Origin: Pedobacter sp.
Lineage (GTDB): Bacteria; Bacteroidota; Bacteroidia; Sphingobacteriales; Sphingobacteriaceae
DNA length: 48,557 bases
Assembly: GCA_025351765.1 (NCBI GenBank)
Contig: JANXVH010000126.1
Location: forward strand, 1 to 48,557
Direction of reading: 5' to 3'
Shown: one piece after another, positions 8,411-15,548 of the stretch
Numbering within the stretch: the first letter of the stretch is position 1
How the letters are laid out: the number at the start of each line of letters is the position of its first letter
Translations under genes and position numbers: made by a program
Notes under the pieces: model-generated
What the model was told of the DNA's origin: nothing
Database searches by the model: none
What the model saw: the letters and a program-made list of their open reading frames with translations, nothing else

Positions 8411-8452
8411 TTTAATAATAAAGGCATCAGTTTTGGTGCCTTTATTATTAAA
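8411..8452. terminator. Strong 16-bp hairpin just upstream of the PhoH gene
   Basis: Bases 8411-8426 are the exact reverse complement of 8437-8452 (16 bp, core AAAGGCA/TGCCTTT) around a 10-nt loop. It ends 18 nt before the PhoH start. It could terminate upstream transcription or, if the PhoH promoter lies further upstream, act as a leader hairpin. No TAnnTTTG element was found between it and the start codon. Confidence 0.6.
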
Positions 8453-8470
8453 TAACTATTTTTAGCTAAC

Positions 8471-9820
8471 ATGAGTAAAGCGAAAAATTCCCCGTCTGCC
8501 CAGAAAAAGATCTTTGTTTTGGATACTTCTGTTATTCTATACGACCATAATGCCTTTAGTAACTTTCAAGAACACGATGTTGCCATTCCTATTCAAGTCT
8601 TGGAAGAGCTAGATAACATGAAAAGTGGCAACGAAACCCGTAATGCAGAGGCAAGGAGTTTTATCAGGTTGATCGACCGGATGTCGGCCGATAAGATTAT
8701 CAACGATTGGATTCCGTTATCAGGGAGTAAAAATGCGCGTTTTAAGGTTGTGATGGACAATAAATCGAATCATTTGGATGCCGAAGCTGTCTTTGGAACC
8801 AGTAAAATTGACCATAGAATATTGAATGCGGCACTTAGTTTAAAACAAGAGTTTCCCGCTGCAAAAGTAGTTTTGGTTTCAAAAGATATTTGTTTGAGAT
8901 TGAAAGCAAAATCCCTCGATTTACATGCTGAAGATTATGAAACTGGGAAAGTTAAAAATGTTGACGAATTATACACGGGAAGATCGACTATCAATAAAAT
9001 TCCTGAACAATATATCGCAGATCTAAAAGAAAATGGAAGTGCTGAAGCTTCTGATCTTGGCTTACCTGAGGATACAGCCAATCTTTTTTACATTTTAAAA
9101 AGCGGACGGAAATCTACTCCTGCATGGTTTGATTCAAAAACGAAGCAGTTGTATCCAGTGGATCGAAAGCCTGTATTTGGTATTTCGCCAAGAAATCATG
9201 AGCAAGCATTTGCTGTTCATGCCTTGCTCAACCCGGATGTTAAACTGGTAACCATTCAAGGAAAAGCCGGTACAGGCAAAACACTTTTGGCGCTGGCGAG
9301 CGCGCTCGAGCAGCGAAAAAACTACCGCCAAATATTTGTAACCCGGCCTATTGTTGCACTGAGTAATAAAGACCTGGGGTATTTGCCTGGAGATATTAAA
9401 TCTAAAATAGATCCTTATATGGCACCTATATGGGACAACCTTAAATTTATCAAAGATCAATACCAAAATGATCCAAAGGAACAATCACGTATAGATGAGT
9501 TTGTTAATACTGAAAAGATTGTAATCACCCCATTGGCATATATTAGGGGGCGCACCCTTACCAAGATTTTTTTTATTGTAGATGAGGCACAAAACCTAAC
9601 ACCTCATGAAGTAAAAACCATTATTTCGAGGGCTGGAGAGAATACTAAGATCATTTTTGCCGGGGATATTTATCAAATTGATACCCCATATTTAGATGCA
9701 GAAAGTAACGGCCTATCTTATCTGATAGAAAATGCCCGTAACCATCCATTATATGCACATATTACGTTAGATAAAGGTGAACGCAGTGAACTTGCTAATT
9801 TAGCCAATGATCTTTTGTAA
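8471..9820 (+). CDS. PIN-PhoH fusion protein (RNA helicase/ribonuclease type)
   Basis: A 449-residue cytoplasmic protein. The N-terminal PIN nuclease domain (residues about 14-150) starts with VLDTSVILYD, giving the first conserved Asp; the C-terminal PhoH P-loop ATPase (about 235-449) has RNHEQAFAVHALL, Walker A GKAGTGKT (264-271) and Walker B FIVDEAQN. This is the PhoH2/YlaK architecture; PhoH2 proteins from mycobacteria have been shown to unwind and cleave RNA in an ATP-dependent way. Length and motifs are complete. The ATG at 8471 is the natural start. The regulator downstream begins only 24 nt after the stop but has its own putative operator. Confidence 0.92.
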   Translation: MSKAKNSPSAQKKIFVLDTSVILYDHNAFSNFQEHDVAIPIQVLEELDNMKSGNETRNAEARSFIRLIDRMSADKIINDWIPLSGSKNARFKVVMDNKSNHLDAEAVFGTSKIDHRILNAALSLKQEFPAAKVVLVSKDICLRLKAKSLDLHAEDYETGKVKNVDELYTGRSTINKIPEQYIADLKENGSAEASDLGLPEDTANLFYILKSGRKSTPAWFDSKTKQLYPVDRKPVFGISPRNHEQAFAVHALLNPDVKLVTIQGKAGTGKTLLALASALEQRKNYRQIFVTRPIVALSNKDLGYLPGDIKSKIDPYMAPIWDNLKFIKDQYQNDPKEQSRIDEFVNTEKIVITPLAYIRGRTLTKIFFIVDEAQNLTPHEVKTIISRAGENTKIIFAGDIYQIDTPYLDAESNGLSYLIENARNHPLYAHITLDKGERSELANLANDLL

Positions 9821-9837
9821 ATTTGATTTTTGCAAAC
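9820..9837 (+). promoter_or_regulatory. Putative AraC operator before its own gene
   Basis: The bases follow the pattern AnnTTGAnnTTTGCAAAC seen twice more at 10756-10794. The site begins at the last base of the PhoH stop codon and ends 7 nt before the regulator ATG at 9845, a position that suggests autoregulation. Confidence 0.5.
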
Positions 9838-9844
9838 CCAGGAG

Positions 9845-10750
9845 ATGAAAATAACCAGTGTAGAAGAATTTTATAAAGAGACGAGCGAACTTATACCAGA
9901 AGGAATAAGTAAAGAGATCGGACATTTTAATGTATTCAGCATTGAGGATTTGATGATTAAAATTAGGGATAAGCCCGTAATGCCATACAATAGGAGGGCT
10001 TACTACAAAATTAGTTATATTAAAGGGCACAACAAAGCAGAATATGCAGATAAGGTGATTGAGATTGATAATCAGGCATTATTATTTGCAACCCCAAAAA
10101 TACCTTACAATTACGTCCCCTATGATACCAATCAGTTTGGTTATTTCTGCATTTTTACCGAAGAGTTTTTAATGAAACCTAAAAGTGGCGTCGTTTTAGA
10201 TGAGCTGCCTATATTTAAGCCTGGGGGATATCCCGTATTTGATATAACTGATGCTGAGCGTAATGAAATTGAATCTATTTTCAAGAAAATGCAAAGAGAG
10301 TTGTCATCGAATTACGCCTTTAAATATGACCTGTTACGCAATTATCTCCTTGAGCTCATTCATTTCGGACAAAAGCTGCAGCCGGTTACGGCCTTGTACC
10401 CGTCGCATACGGCATCGGCAAGGGTGTCTTCCTTGTTTGCTGAATTGTTGGAACGACAGTTTCCGATTGAATCACCGCATCAAAAGCTGAAATTAAGGAC
10501 TGCAAAAGATTATGCAGATACATTAGCTATTCATGTTAACCATTTAAATAAGGTTTTAAAGGAGAATACTGGTAAAACTACCACTGCTATTATTACAGGT
10601 AGATTAATTAGGGAAGCTAAGATCCTCCTTAAACAGACTAATTGGAATATTTCTGAGATTTCATATTGCCTGGGTTTCGAGGAAGTAGCTCATTTTTCTA
10701 ATTTCTTTAGAAAGCAAACTTCCTTTTCTCCCGCCTCTTATCGTTCTTGA
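9845..10750 (+). CDS. AraC-family transcriptional regulator
   Basis: A 301-residue protein with an N-terminal cupin-like sensing region (about 25-170) and a C-terminal AraC/XylS double helix-turn-helix (about 205-300). YADTLAIHVNHLNKVLKENT is the first HTH and ISEISYCLGFEEVAHFSNFF the second, with the family-typical F..SHFS.FF-like ending. It most likely controls the SDR gene directly downstream; two tandem 18-bp direct repeats lie between the two genes and a third copy precedes the regulator itself. The ATG at 9845 is preferred to a TTG at 9830, which would place the start inside the putative operator. The inducer is unknown. Confidence 0.88.
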   Translation: MKITSVEEFYKETSELIPEGISKEIGHFNVFSIEDLMIKIRDKPVMPYNRRAYYKISYIKGHNKAEYADKVIEIDNQALLFATPKIPYNYVPYDTNQFGYFCIFTEEFLMKPKSGVVLDELPIFKPGGYPVFDITDAERNEIESIFKKMQRELSSNYAFKYDLLRNYLLELIHFGQKLQPVTALYPSHTASARVSSLFAELLERQFPIESPHQKLKLRTAKDYADTLAIHVNHLNKVLKENTGKTTTAIITGRLIREAKILLKQTNWNISEISYCLGFEEVAHFSNFFRKQTSFSPASYRS

Positions 10751-10755
10751 CAAAC

Positions 10756-10794
10756 AGATTGAAATTTGCAAACTATAGATTGATGTTTGCAAAC
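10756..10794 (+). promoter_or_regulatory. Tandem operator, two direct repeats in helical phase
   Basis: AGATTGAAATTTGCAAAC (10756-10773) and AGATTGATGTTTGCAAAC (10777-10794) agree at 16 of 18 positions and repeat every 21 bp, two helical turns. Tandem, same-face direct repeats are typical AraC-family sites. The promoter-proximal copy would cover about -32 to -49, where class II activators bind. Confidence 0.65.
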
Positions 10795-10813
10795 CTAAAA
10801 ACAATTTAGAAAC

Positions 10814-10821
10814 GAACTTTG
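10814..10821 (+). promoter_or_regulatory. Variant -7 element of the SDR promoter
   Basis: GAACTTTG differs from TAnnTTTG at the first base only. Transcription would start near 10826, about 37 nt before the SDR ATG. There is no well-spaced -33 box, which fits dependence on an activator bound at 10777-10794. Confidence 0.4.
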
Positions 10822-10862
10822 TGTTATTAAATCATTTAGACATTTTTAATAATTAGAAGAAC

Positions 10863-11627
10863 ATGAAAACAAGAAATAAAATAGCCTTGGTAACTGGCGG
10901 TAGTAGGGGCTTAGGCAGGAATATGGCAATTAGCATTGCAAAAAAAGGAATTGATTTGGTGCTAACCTATAACACGAATAAAGACGAGGCAGATAAAGTA
11001 GTCGCCGAAATTAAATCTTTAGGTCAAAATGCAACCGCATTCCAGTTAGATGCGGGAAACGTAAAATCTTTCGAAAACTTCTTTGCACAGGTAACCGCTC
11101 ATTTAAAAGAGGCGACAGGAAAAGAAACATTTGATTTCCTCATCAACAATGCCGGCACAGCTTTGTATTCTTCATTTGAAGAAACAACTGAAGAACAATT
11201 TGATATTGCCTTAAACATCCACTATAAAGGTGTGTTTTTCTTTACTCAAAAAGCCTTGCCACTTATTAATGATGGCGGAAGAATAATAAATATATCTTCC
11301 GGGTTAGCACGGTTTTCATTTCCTGGGTCATCCGCATACGGCTCCATGAAGGGTGCCGTTGAAGTGCTTACCAGATACCTCGCTAAAGAATTGGGTTCTA
11401 GAAGAATTGCAGCAAATGTTGTTGCTCCCGGTGCGATAGAAACCGATTTTGGAGGCGGTCATGTTAGAGATAACGAACAGGTAAATGCTCAGATTGCTGG
11501 CCTTACTGCTTTGGGCCGTGTTGGCCTGCCAGATGATATTGGAGGCGTTGTTGCGTTTTTATGCACCGATGATGCGAAATGGATAAATGGCCAGCGAATA
11601 GAAGTATCGGGCGGTATGAATTTATAA
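10863..11627 (+). CDS. SDR-family oxidoreductase
   Basis: A 254-residue classical short-chain dehydrogenase/reductase. The NAD(P) site TGGSRGLG (residues 11-18), the NNAG motif, a catalytic Ser in NISSG and the Y159-GSM-K163 pair are all present, and the C-terminus (INGQRIEVSGGMNL) is typical of FabG-like enzymes. The Arg within TGGSRGLG suggests NADPH preference. The substrate is unknown. It follows the AraC gene and a tandem operator, so it is probably the main target of that regulator; oxidoreductases in such pairs are often annotated as responding to reactive carbonyls or xenobiotics, but the sequence does not show this. Confidence 0.9.
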   Translation: MKTRNKIALVTGGSRGLGRNMAISIAKKGIDLVLTYNTNKDEADKVVAEIKSLGQNATAFQLDAGNVKSFENFFAQVTAHLKEATGKETFDFLINNAGTALYSSFEETTEEQFDIALNIHYKGVFFFTQKALPLINDGGRIINISSGLARFSFPGSSAYGSMKGAVEVLTRYLAKELGSRRIAANVVAPGAIETDFGGGHVRDNEQVNAQIAGLTALGRVGLPDDIGGVVAFLCTDDAKWINGQRIEVSGGMNL

Positions 11628-11677
11628 TCATTTAAATATCTGACATAGATCATGCAATATTCCCTCAACTCAACTTT

Positions 11678-12052
11678 TTAGTTTAGCTGACTGAGCTTGT
11701 TTAACATAATCTGCGAAATATTTTCAGCTCGTTTTAATGCATTGTCGGCTACTGGCCCTTTAAAGCGGTTGTCCACAGTTTCTTTCCATATCTGTAACCA
11801 TCGCTTAAAATGATCTTCATTTAAAGGAATAAGCTTGTTAAGCTCTATATGTTTTATCATAGGGTTTCCGTGGTAATAGTGCTCATTCAATAAAATCCCC
11901 TGCCAAAATGAAACCATAACTGGAATATGTTTTTCCAGATTAAAATTGGCTACAACAAAAATATTCCCGATTAATTCATCGGATAATACCCTGGTGTAAA
12001 AGTCTTCGATCAGTAACAAAATATCGGCTTTTTCTGTGATGTCTTTTTTCAT
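11678..12052 (-). CDS. Group III truncated haemoglobin
   Basis: A 124-residue globin-fold protein. MKKDITEKADILLLIEDFY at the start, the VSFWQGILL segment and HFKRWLQIWKETVDNRFKG are characteristic of class III (P-type) truncated haemoglobins. The role of this class is unsettled; proposals include oxygen delivery or NO handling. It is the last gene of the cbb3 oxidase operon, one base after the SafE-like stop, which supports a link with low-oxygen respiration. The ATG at 12052 is chosen over one 24 nt upstream because it matches the usual N-terminus and avoids overlap with the preceding gene. Confidence 0.88.
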   Translation of the reverse strand: MKKDITEKADILLLIEDFYTRVLSDELIGNIFVVANFNLEKHIPVMVSFWQGILLNEHYYHGNPMIKHIELNKLIPLNEDHFKRWLQIWKETVDNRFKGPVADNALKRAENISQIMLNKLSQLN

Positions 12053-12053
12053 T

Positions 12054-12740
12054 TTATTTACATTCTGTAATACCATTTTGAGGTCTTCCCGGACTTAAGT
12101 AAGGGATATCAAGCGCTAATCCTCTAAAAACAAACCAAAGCCCCAATAACAGCATAAAAAAAGGAACTGTTTTGTTTAATTTATTTCTGAATGCCATGCC
12201 AGTGAAGCCCACAACGACAGTTGCTGCCAACATCAAAGGTACAGTGCCAGCTCCAAACCAAAACATATAGATTATGCTACTTCTTATACTTCCTGTATTG
12301 ATGGCACCTGCCAATGCCAGATATACAAATCCACAAGGTAACAAGCCATTTAACCCACCAATAATTAAGTGGTTAGCCTTATGCTTAAAAGCGAGATCAA
12401 ATAATTTGTAAAAAGGTATCATTATACGTGAACGACGTTTTCCAAATAAATTAACTTTTAACAACCTCGTTGATGCTGCAAGCACGATCAAAGCACCTGT
12501 CAGAATACTAATGCTTTGTTGAAAGCCTGATTGCCAAATCTGTCGACCAAGTAAGCCTGCAACAAAACCTAAAAGACAATAGGAGATAATTCTGCCTATT
12601 TGATAAACTAGTTTATTCCACACTAAAGCTAACCAGCCCGGCTGGTTTACCGGAACAGCAAAAGCCAAAGGACCGCACATACCTATGCAGTGTAGTGATC
12701 CGAGTAAACCGATAAAAAAAGCCAGTTCGTTATTGTTCAT
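12054..12740 (-). CDS. SafE/TauE-like membrane protein of the cbb3 operon
   Basis: A 228-residue polytopic membrane protein (about six hydrophobic segments) of the sulfite exporter TauE/SafE or urease-accessory UreH-like type. LGSLHCIGMCGPLAFA near residue 13 and NGLLPCGFVYLALAGA near residue 130 are the duplicated signature loops with Cys residues. In Bacteroidota this gene typically closes ccoG-ccoH operons, and copper delivery or cytochrome maturation has been suggested. It overlaps ccoH by 4 nt, so the two are translationally coupled. Confidence 0.85.
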   Translation of the reverse strand: MNNNELAFFIGLLGSLHCIGMCGPLAFAVPVNQPGWLALVWNKLVYQIGRIISYCLLGFVAGLLGRQIWQSGFQQSISILTGALIVLAASTRLLKVNLFGKRRSRIMIPFYKLFDLAFKHKANHLIIGGLNGLLPCGFVYLALAGAINTGSIRSSIIYMFWFGAGTVPLMLAATVVVGFTGMAFRNKLNKTVPFFMLLLGLWFVFRGLALDIPYLSPGRPQNGITECK

Positions 12741-13165
12741 GGCAAAGTTATCTCTTGTTCGTTTAGGTAGGCTGTTCCAATTTCATTCTTCCACTGTATA
12801 ATCATCCGCCACCTCCCTTTTGCCAATTCGGCAGTATTTATTTTGAAGATATAGCTAGAATCAGTTTTAAAATCAATGCTTCTGTCAAGCTTTTTATTAG
12901 AAGTGCGCATCAATTTTATTTTTCCAGTGGAAGGAAATGTGAATTGTATGTCAAGCCCTTCTTTTAATACAGATATTTTTGGCAACGCGTTATCTTTAAT
13001 AACCTTTTCTTTAAACTGATAATCTCGATTGTAGTCCAGTCCTTTTTCATAATAGTTATTTTCTACCAGGGCATCATCATCGCTGCGCACCATTAGCACG
13101 CCCAAGACAATGATGAAGGTCATAAATAAACCCATTCCAATAATTACTTTTGTGCCCCAGTTCAT
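12737..13165 (-). CDS. ccoH: FixH/CcoH assembly protein
   Basis: A 142-residue protein with one N-terminal transmembrane anchor (VIIGMGLFMTFIIVLGVLMV) and a periplasmic beta-rich domain ending in LAKGRWRMIIQWKNEIGTAY. YYEKGLDYNRDYQ after the anchor is the FixH hallmark. CcoH/FixH is required for assembly or stability of cbb3 oxidase. Its start lies 3 nt after the ccoG stop and its end overlaps the SafE-like gene, so it is plainly part of the operon. Confidence 0.88.
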   Translation of the reverse strand: MNWGTKVIIGMGLFMTFIIVLGVLMVRSDDDALVENNYYEKGLDYNRDYQFKEKVIKDNALPKISVLKEGLDIQFTFPSTGKIKLMRTSNKKLDRSIDFKTDSSYIFKINTAELAKGRWRMIIQWKNEIGTAYLNEQEITLP

Positions 13166-13168
13166 AGT

Positions 13169-14563
13169 CTATTCGTTAGGTGGTGCTATAAATGTTGTTT
13201 CAAAATGATCAATCTTTTTTTCATGGCTTATAATATAAAAGCCTATTGCTGTCTTATATCTATGAATAGCCCGCAATGGGAGCAATACGAAAAAGGTTAT
13301 TTTAACACTGCTCCCATAAGCAATGCTATCTGCGCCTTGAATGTATTGGATTTTTGCCTTGGAATCGTCTGGTAACAGTTTAAATTTGATTGATGCATTG
13401 GTTTTGTTAACGAGTTCTGCGGTGTACAAGTTACTTACACTGTCTTTATCCCTTAGCTGGTATAATGTTCCGCTTGCGCGAAGTATTGTGGTCTCTACAT
13501 CAGTTCGTCTTAGCAACAACACGGTTAAAACTGTTACCAAGAATAGGAGTACGACAGAGTATCCGTATATCTTTTTACTTACCCTAAAATTGGTTTTATT
13601 TTTTATTTCTGATTCAGATTTAAAACCAATCAGTCTGAGCGGACGATTTACTTTTTCCATAACCATATCGCATGCATCTATGCAGGCGGTACAGTTGATA
13701 CATTCCATTTGGGTTCCATTTCTGATATCTATGCCGGTAGGGCATACTTGAACACACAGCTTGCAGTCAATACAATCCCCATGCACATTTTCCAGCCCTC
13801 TGCTTATTTTATTTCTCGGTTCGCCCCTTTCATAATCGTAAGCAACTATTATACTCTGATTATCCAATAATACACCCTGCAAACGACCATAGGGACATAC
13901 AACTGTACATACCAACTCTCTCATCCTTGAAAATACCAGATAAAATACAAAGGCAAATACCCAAAGCGAAATGAAGCCTGATACATGTTTACTTACTGGC
14001 TCAGTAATAATTTTTATAAGCGTTTCTTTACCGATAATAAATGCCAGGAATATATTTGATATTAAGAAGGAGATAAAGAAGAACAGGCTATGTTTTAGGG
14101 TCTTTTTGTAGACTTTCTCCCAATTTAGGGGGGCGTCATCCAGTTTTTTTTTATGGATGTGATCCCCCTCAATCCAAGTTTCAATTTTGCGGAAAACCAT
14201 TTCCATAAAGATAGTTTGCGGACAAACCCACCCGCAAAATACCCTCCCAAATACAACCGTAAACAACACGATAAATACAATAAAGGAGAGTAAAGCAAGT
14301 ACAAATAAATAGAAATCTTGAGGCCAGAAAATGATGCCAAAGAATACAAACTTCCGCTCTAGCACATTTAAAAGAATTAACTGTTCGCCATTTAATTTCA
14401 TAAAAGGAGCAGAAAATAGTAGCGTGAGAAAAAAGAGACTAACCAAAGATCTGTAACGATAAAGTTTGCCCTTAATCAGGCTAGGATAGATCCATTTCCT
14501 TTTATTCCCATCATCAGTTAGCGTAGAGATTTGATTCCTAAAATTTGCAGGGGCTTGCGACAT
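13169..14563 (-). CDS. ccoG: Cytochrome c oxidase accessory protein CcoG
   Basis: A 464-residue membrane protein with several transmembrane helices, a GRVFCGWVCPQTIFMEMVFR motif near residue 107, and two [4Fe-4S] ferredoxin-type clusters (CIDCKLCVQVCP and CINCTACIDAC, about residues 265-305). The C-terminal about 120 residues form an Ig-like periplasmic domain. CcoG (RdxA/FixG) is thought to reduce copper for cbb3 assembly. Length and motifs are complete. It follows ccoP by 5 nt. Confidence 0.93.
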   Translation of the reverse strand: MSQAPANFRNQISTLTDDGNKRKWIYPSLIKGKLYRYRSLVSLFFLTLLFSAPFMKLNGEQLILLNVLERKFVFFGIIFWPQDFYLFVLALLSFIVFIVLFTVVFGRVFCGWVCPQTIFMEMVFRKIETWIEGDHIHKKKLDDAPLNWEKVYKKTLKHSLFFFISFLISNIFLAFIIGKETLIKIITEPVSKHVSGFISLWVFAFVFYLVFSRMRELVCTVVCPYGRLQGVLLDNQSIIVAYDYERGEPRNKISRGLENVHGDCIDCKLCVQVCPTGIDIRNGTQMECINCTACIDACDMVMEKVNRPLRLIGFKSESEIKNKTNFRVSKKIYGYSVVLLFLVTVLTVLLLRRTDVETTILRASGTLYQLRDKDSVSNLYTAELVNKTNASIKFKLLPDDSKAKIQYIQGADSIAYGSSVKITFFVLLPLRAIHRYKTAIGFYIISHEKKIDHFETTFIAPPNE

Positions 14564-14568
14564 GCCAA

Positions 14569-15363
14569 TTACAATTTATTCCCTTGCGGAGCTTTTGCTC
14601 CTGATGGATTAGTACCTTGAAGTGTTAAAATATAACTTGCTAGTTCTGCAATTTGCTGTGGTCTTATCGTTTTTTCCCATGCAATCATGCCTTTATCTGG
14701 CACGCCGTATTTGATTGTTTTAAAGATCTCTTTAACAGTTCCACCATGTAACCAGTACGCGTCAGTAAGATTTGGCCCTACAATGCCTTGCGCATTTTCC
14801 CCATGGCATGGCGCACATGTGGATTTAAAAAGTATACCCGCTGTTTTTAATTCGGCAGCGTCTTTGGTAATTTCCACATTGTTCTCATTAATTTTATTGG
14901 CAGCATTGCCCGGTTTTAACAACATTGCAGCTTTAGCCTCATCAGCCTGTTTCAGCTCTATGGCATATTCTTCTTCCTGTAATGGCGCCCATCCAAATAC
15001 ATGGTAGGTGGTAAGATAGACTATGGCAAAGATCATTGTGCCATAAAATAGTACCATAAACCAAGCGGGAGTAGGATTGTCCAGTTCAGCGATGCCATCA
15101 AAAGTGTGCTCCATTATCAGCTCCTTCTCCTCTGATATGGGTTTCAATCCCATAATTTTCTCCAGAATAGATGGCTTAGAGGGTAAGATCGCCTTAGCTC
15201 GGTCTAAATCAACTCTTTGTTGCTCTTTTTCCTCTTTTGTTGCAAATGGACTTGGATTCAAGACTTCATGTGCGTATATGTTAATTACTTTCAATATCAG
15301 TAATGAAACGCCAAGTATGATGATAGCAACGGCCAGTAGCAGGCAAATAAATAATTCTGTCAT
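14569..15363 (-). CDS. ccoP: cbb3 oxidase subunit CcoP, single-haem form
   Basis: A 264-residue membrane-anchored cytochrome. It begins with a transmembrane helix, then the CcoP N-terminal motif (DGIAELDNPTPAWFMVLFYG) leading into a second helix, and ends with a periplasmic cytochrome c domain carrying one haem site, CAPCHG. Proteobacterial CcoP has two CxxCH motifs; here there is only one, which is common in Bacteroidota. The protein passes electrons to the CcoNO core. It begins 2 nt after the ccoQ-like gene. Confidence 0.92.
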   Translation of the reverse strand: MTELFICLLLAVAIIILGVSLLILKVINIYAHEVLNPSPFATKEEKEQQRVDLDRAKAILPSKPSILEKIMGLKPISEEKELIMEHTFDGIAELDNPTPAWFMVLFYGTMIFAIVYLTTYHVFGWAPLQEEEYAIELKQADEAKAAMLLKPGNAANKINENNVEITKDAAELKTAGILFKSTCAPCHGENAQGIVGPNLTDAYWLHGGTVKEIFKTIKYGVPDKGMIAWEKTIRPQQIAELASYILTLQGTNPSGAKAPQGNKL

Positions 15364-15365
15364 AA

Positions 15366-15527
15366 CTAATCTTCTTTTAAAGGGAGTTCACTCATATATT
15401 TTATTTTGTCTTTTTTCATCGTTAGCAACAATACAGCTACCAGTATAAAAAACAACATAAATATTCCCATAGATGTAATCAGATAACCCTGACCACCATT
15501 TACTTCATTTAAAAATTGCTTAAACAT
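15366..15527 (-). CDS. ccoQ: CcoQ-like small cbb3 oxidase subunit
   Basis: A 53-residue frame reading MFKQFLNEVNGGQGYLITSM, then a single transmembrane helix (GIFMLFFILVAVLLL) and a charged tail MKKDKIKYMSELPLKED. Size, topology and position exactly between ccoNO and ccoP match CcoQ/FixQ, the small subunit that stabilises the oxidase. Start ATG at 15527, stop TAG at 15366-15368, 2 nt before ccoP begins. Confidence 0.85.
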   Translation of the reverse strand: MFKQFLNEVNGGQGYLITSMGIFMLFFILVAVLLLTMKKDKIKYMSELPLKED

Positions 15528-15548
15528 CTTGCTTTGTTTTTAGTTTTT

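Larger units (their letters stand above)
7823..8470 (+). other. 648-nt spacer without a convincing gene; possible small RNA
   Basis: No recognisable protein is encoded. An open frame at 8051-8323 (90 codons) has no family resemblance, and its last third is occupied by a terminator-like hairpin (8238-8276), so I do not call it. The region contains two strong hairpins (8238-8276 and 8411-8452) and short repeats of TGTGCA. A structured non-coding RNA ending near 8285 is a possibility; no known RNA family (tmRNA, RNase P, SRP, tRNA) could be recognised. Confidence 0.35.

Noticed and set aside
13341..13751. Plus-strand open frame of 136 codons inside ccoG
   Set aside because: It is antisense to a gene with intact ferredoxin motifs; a shadow frame.
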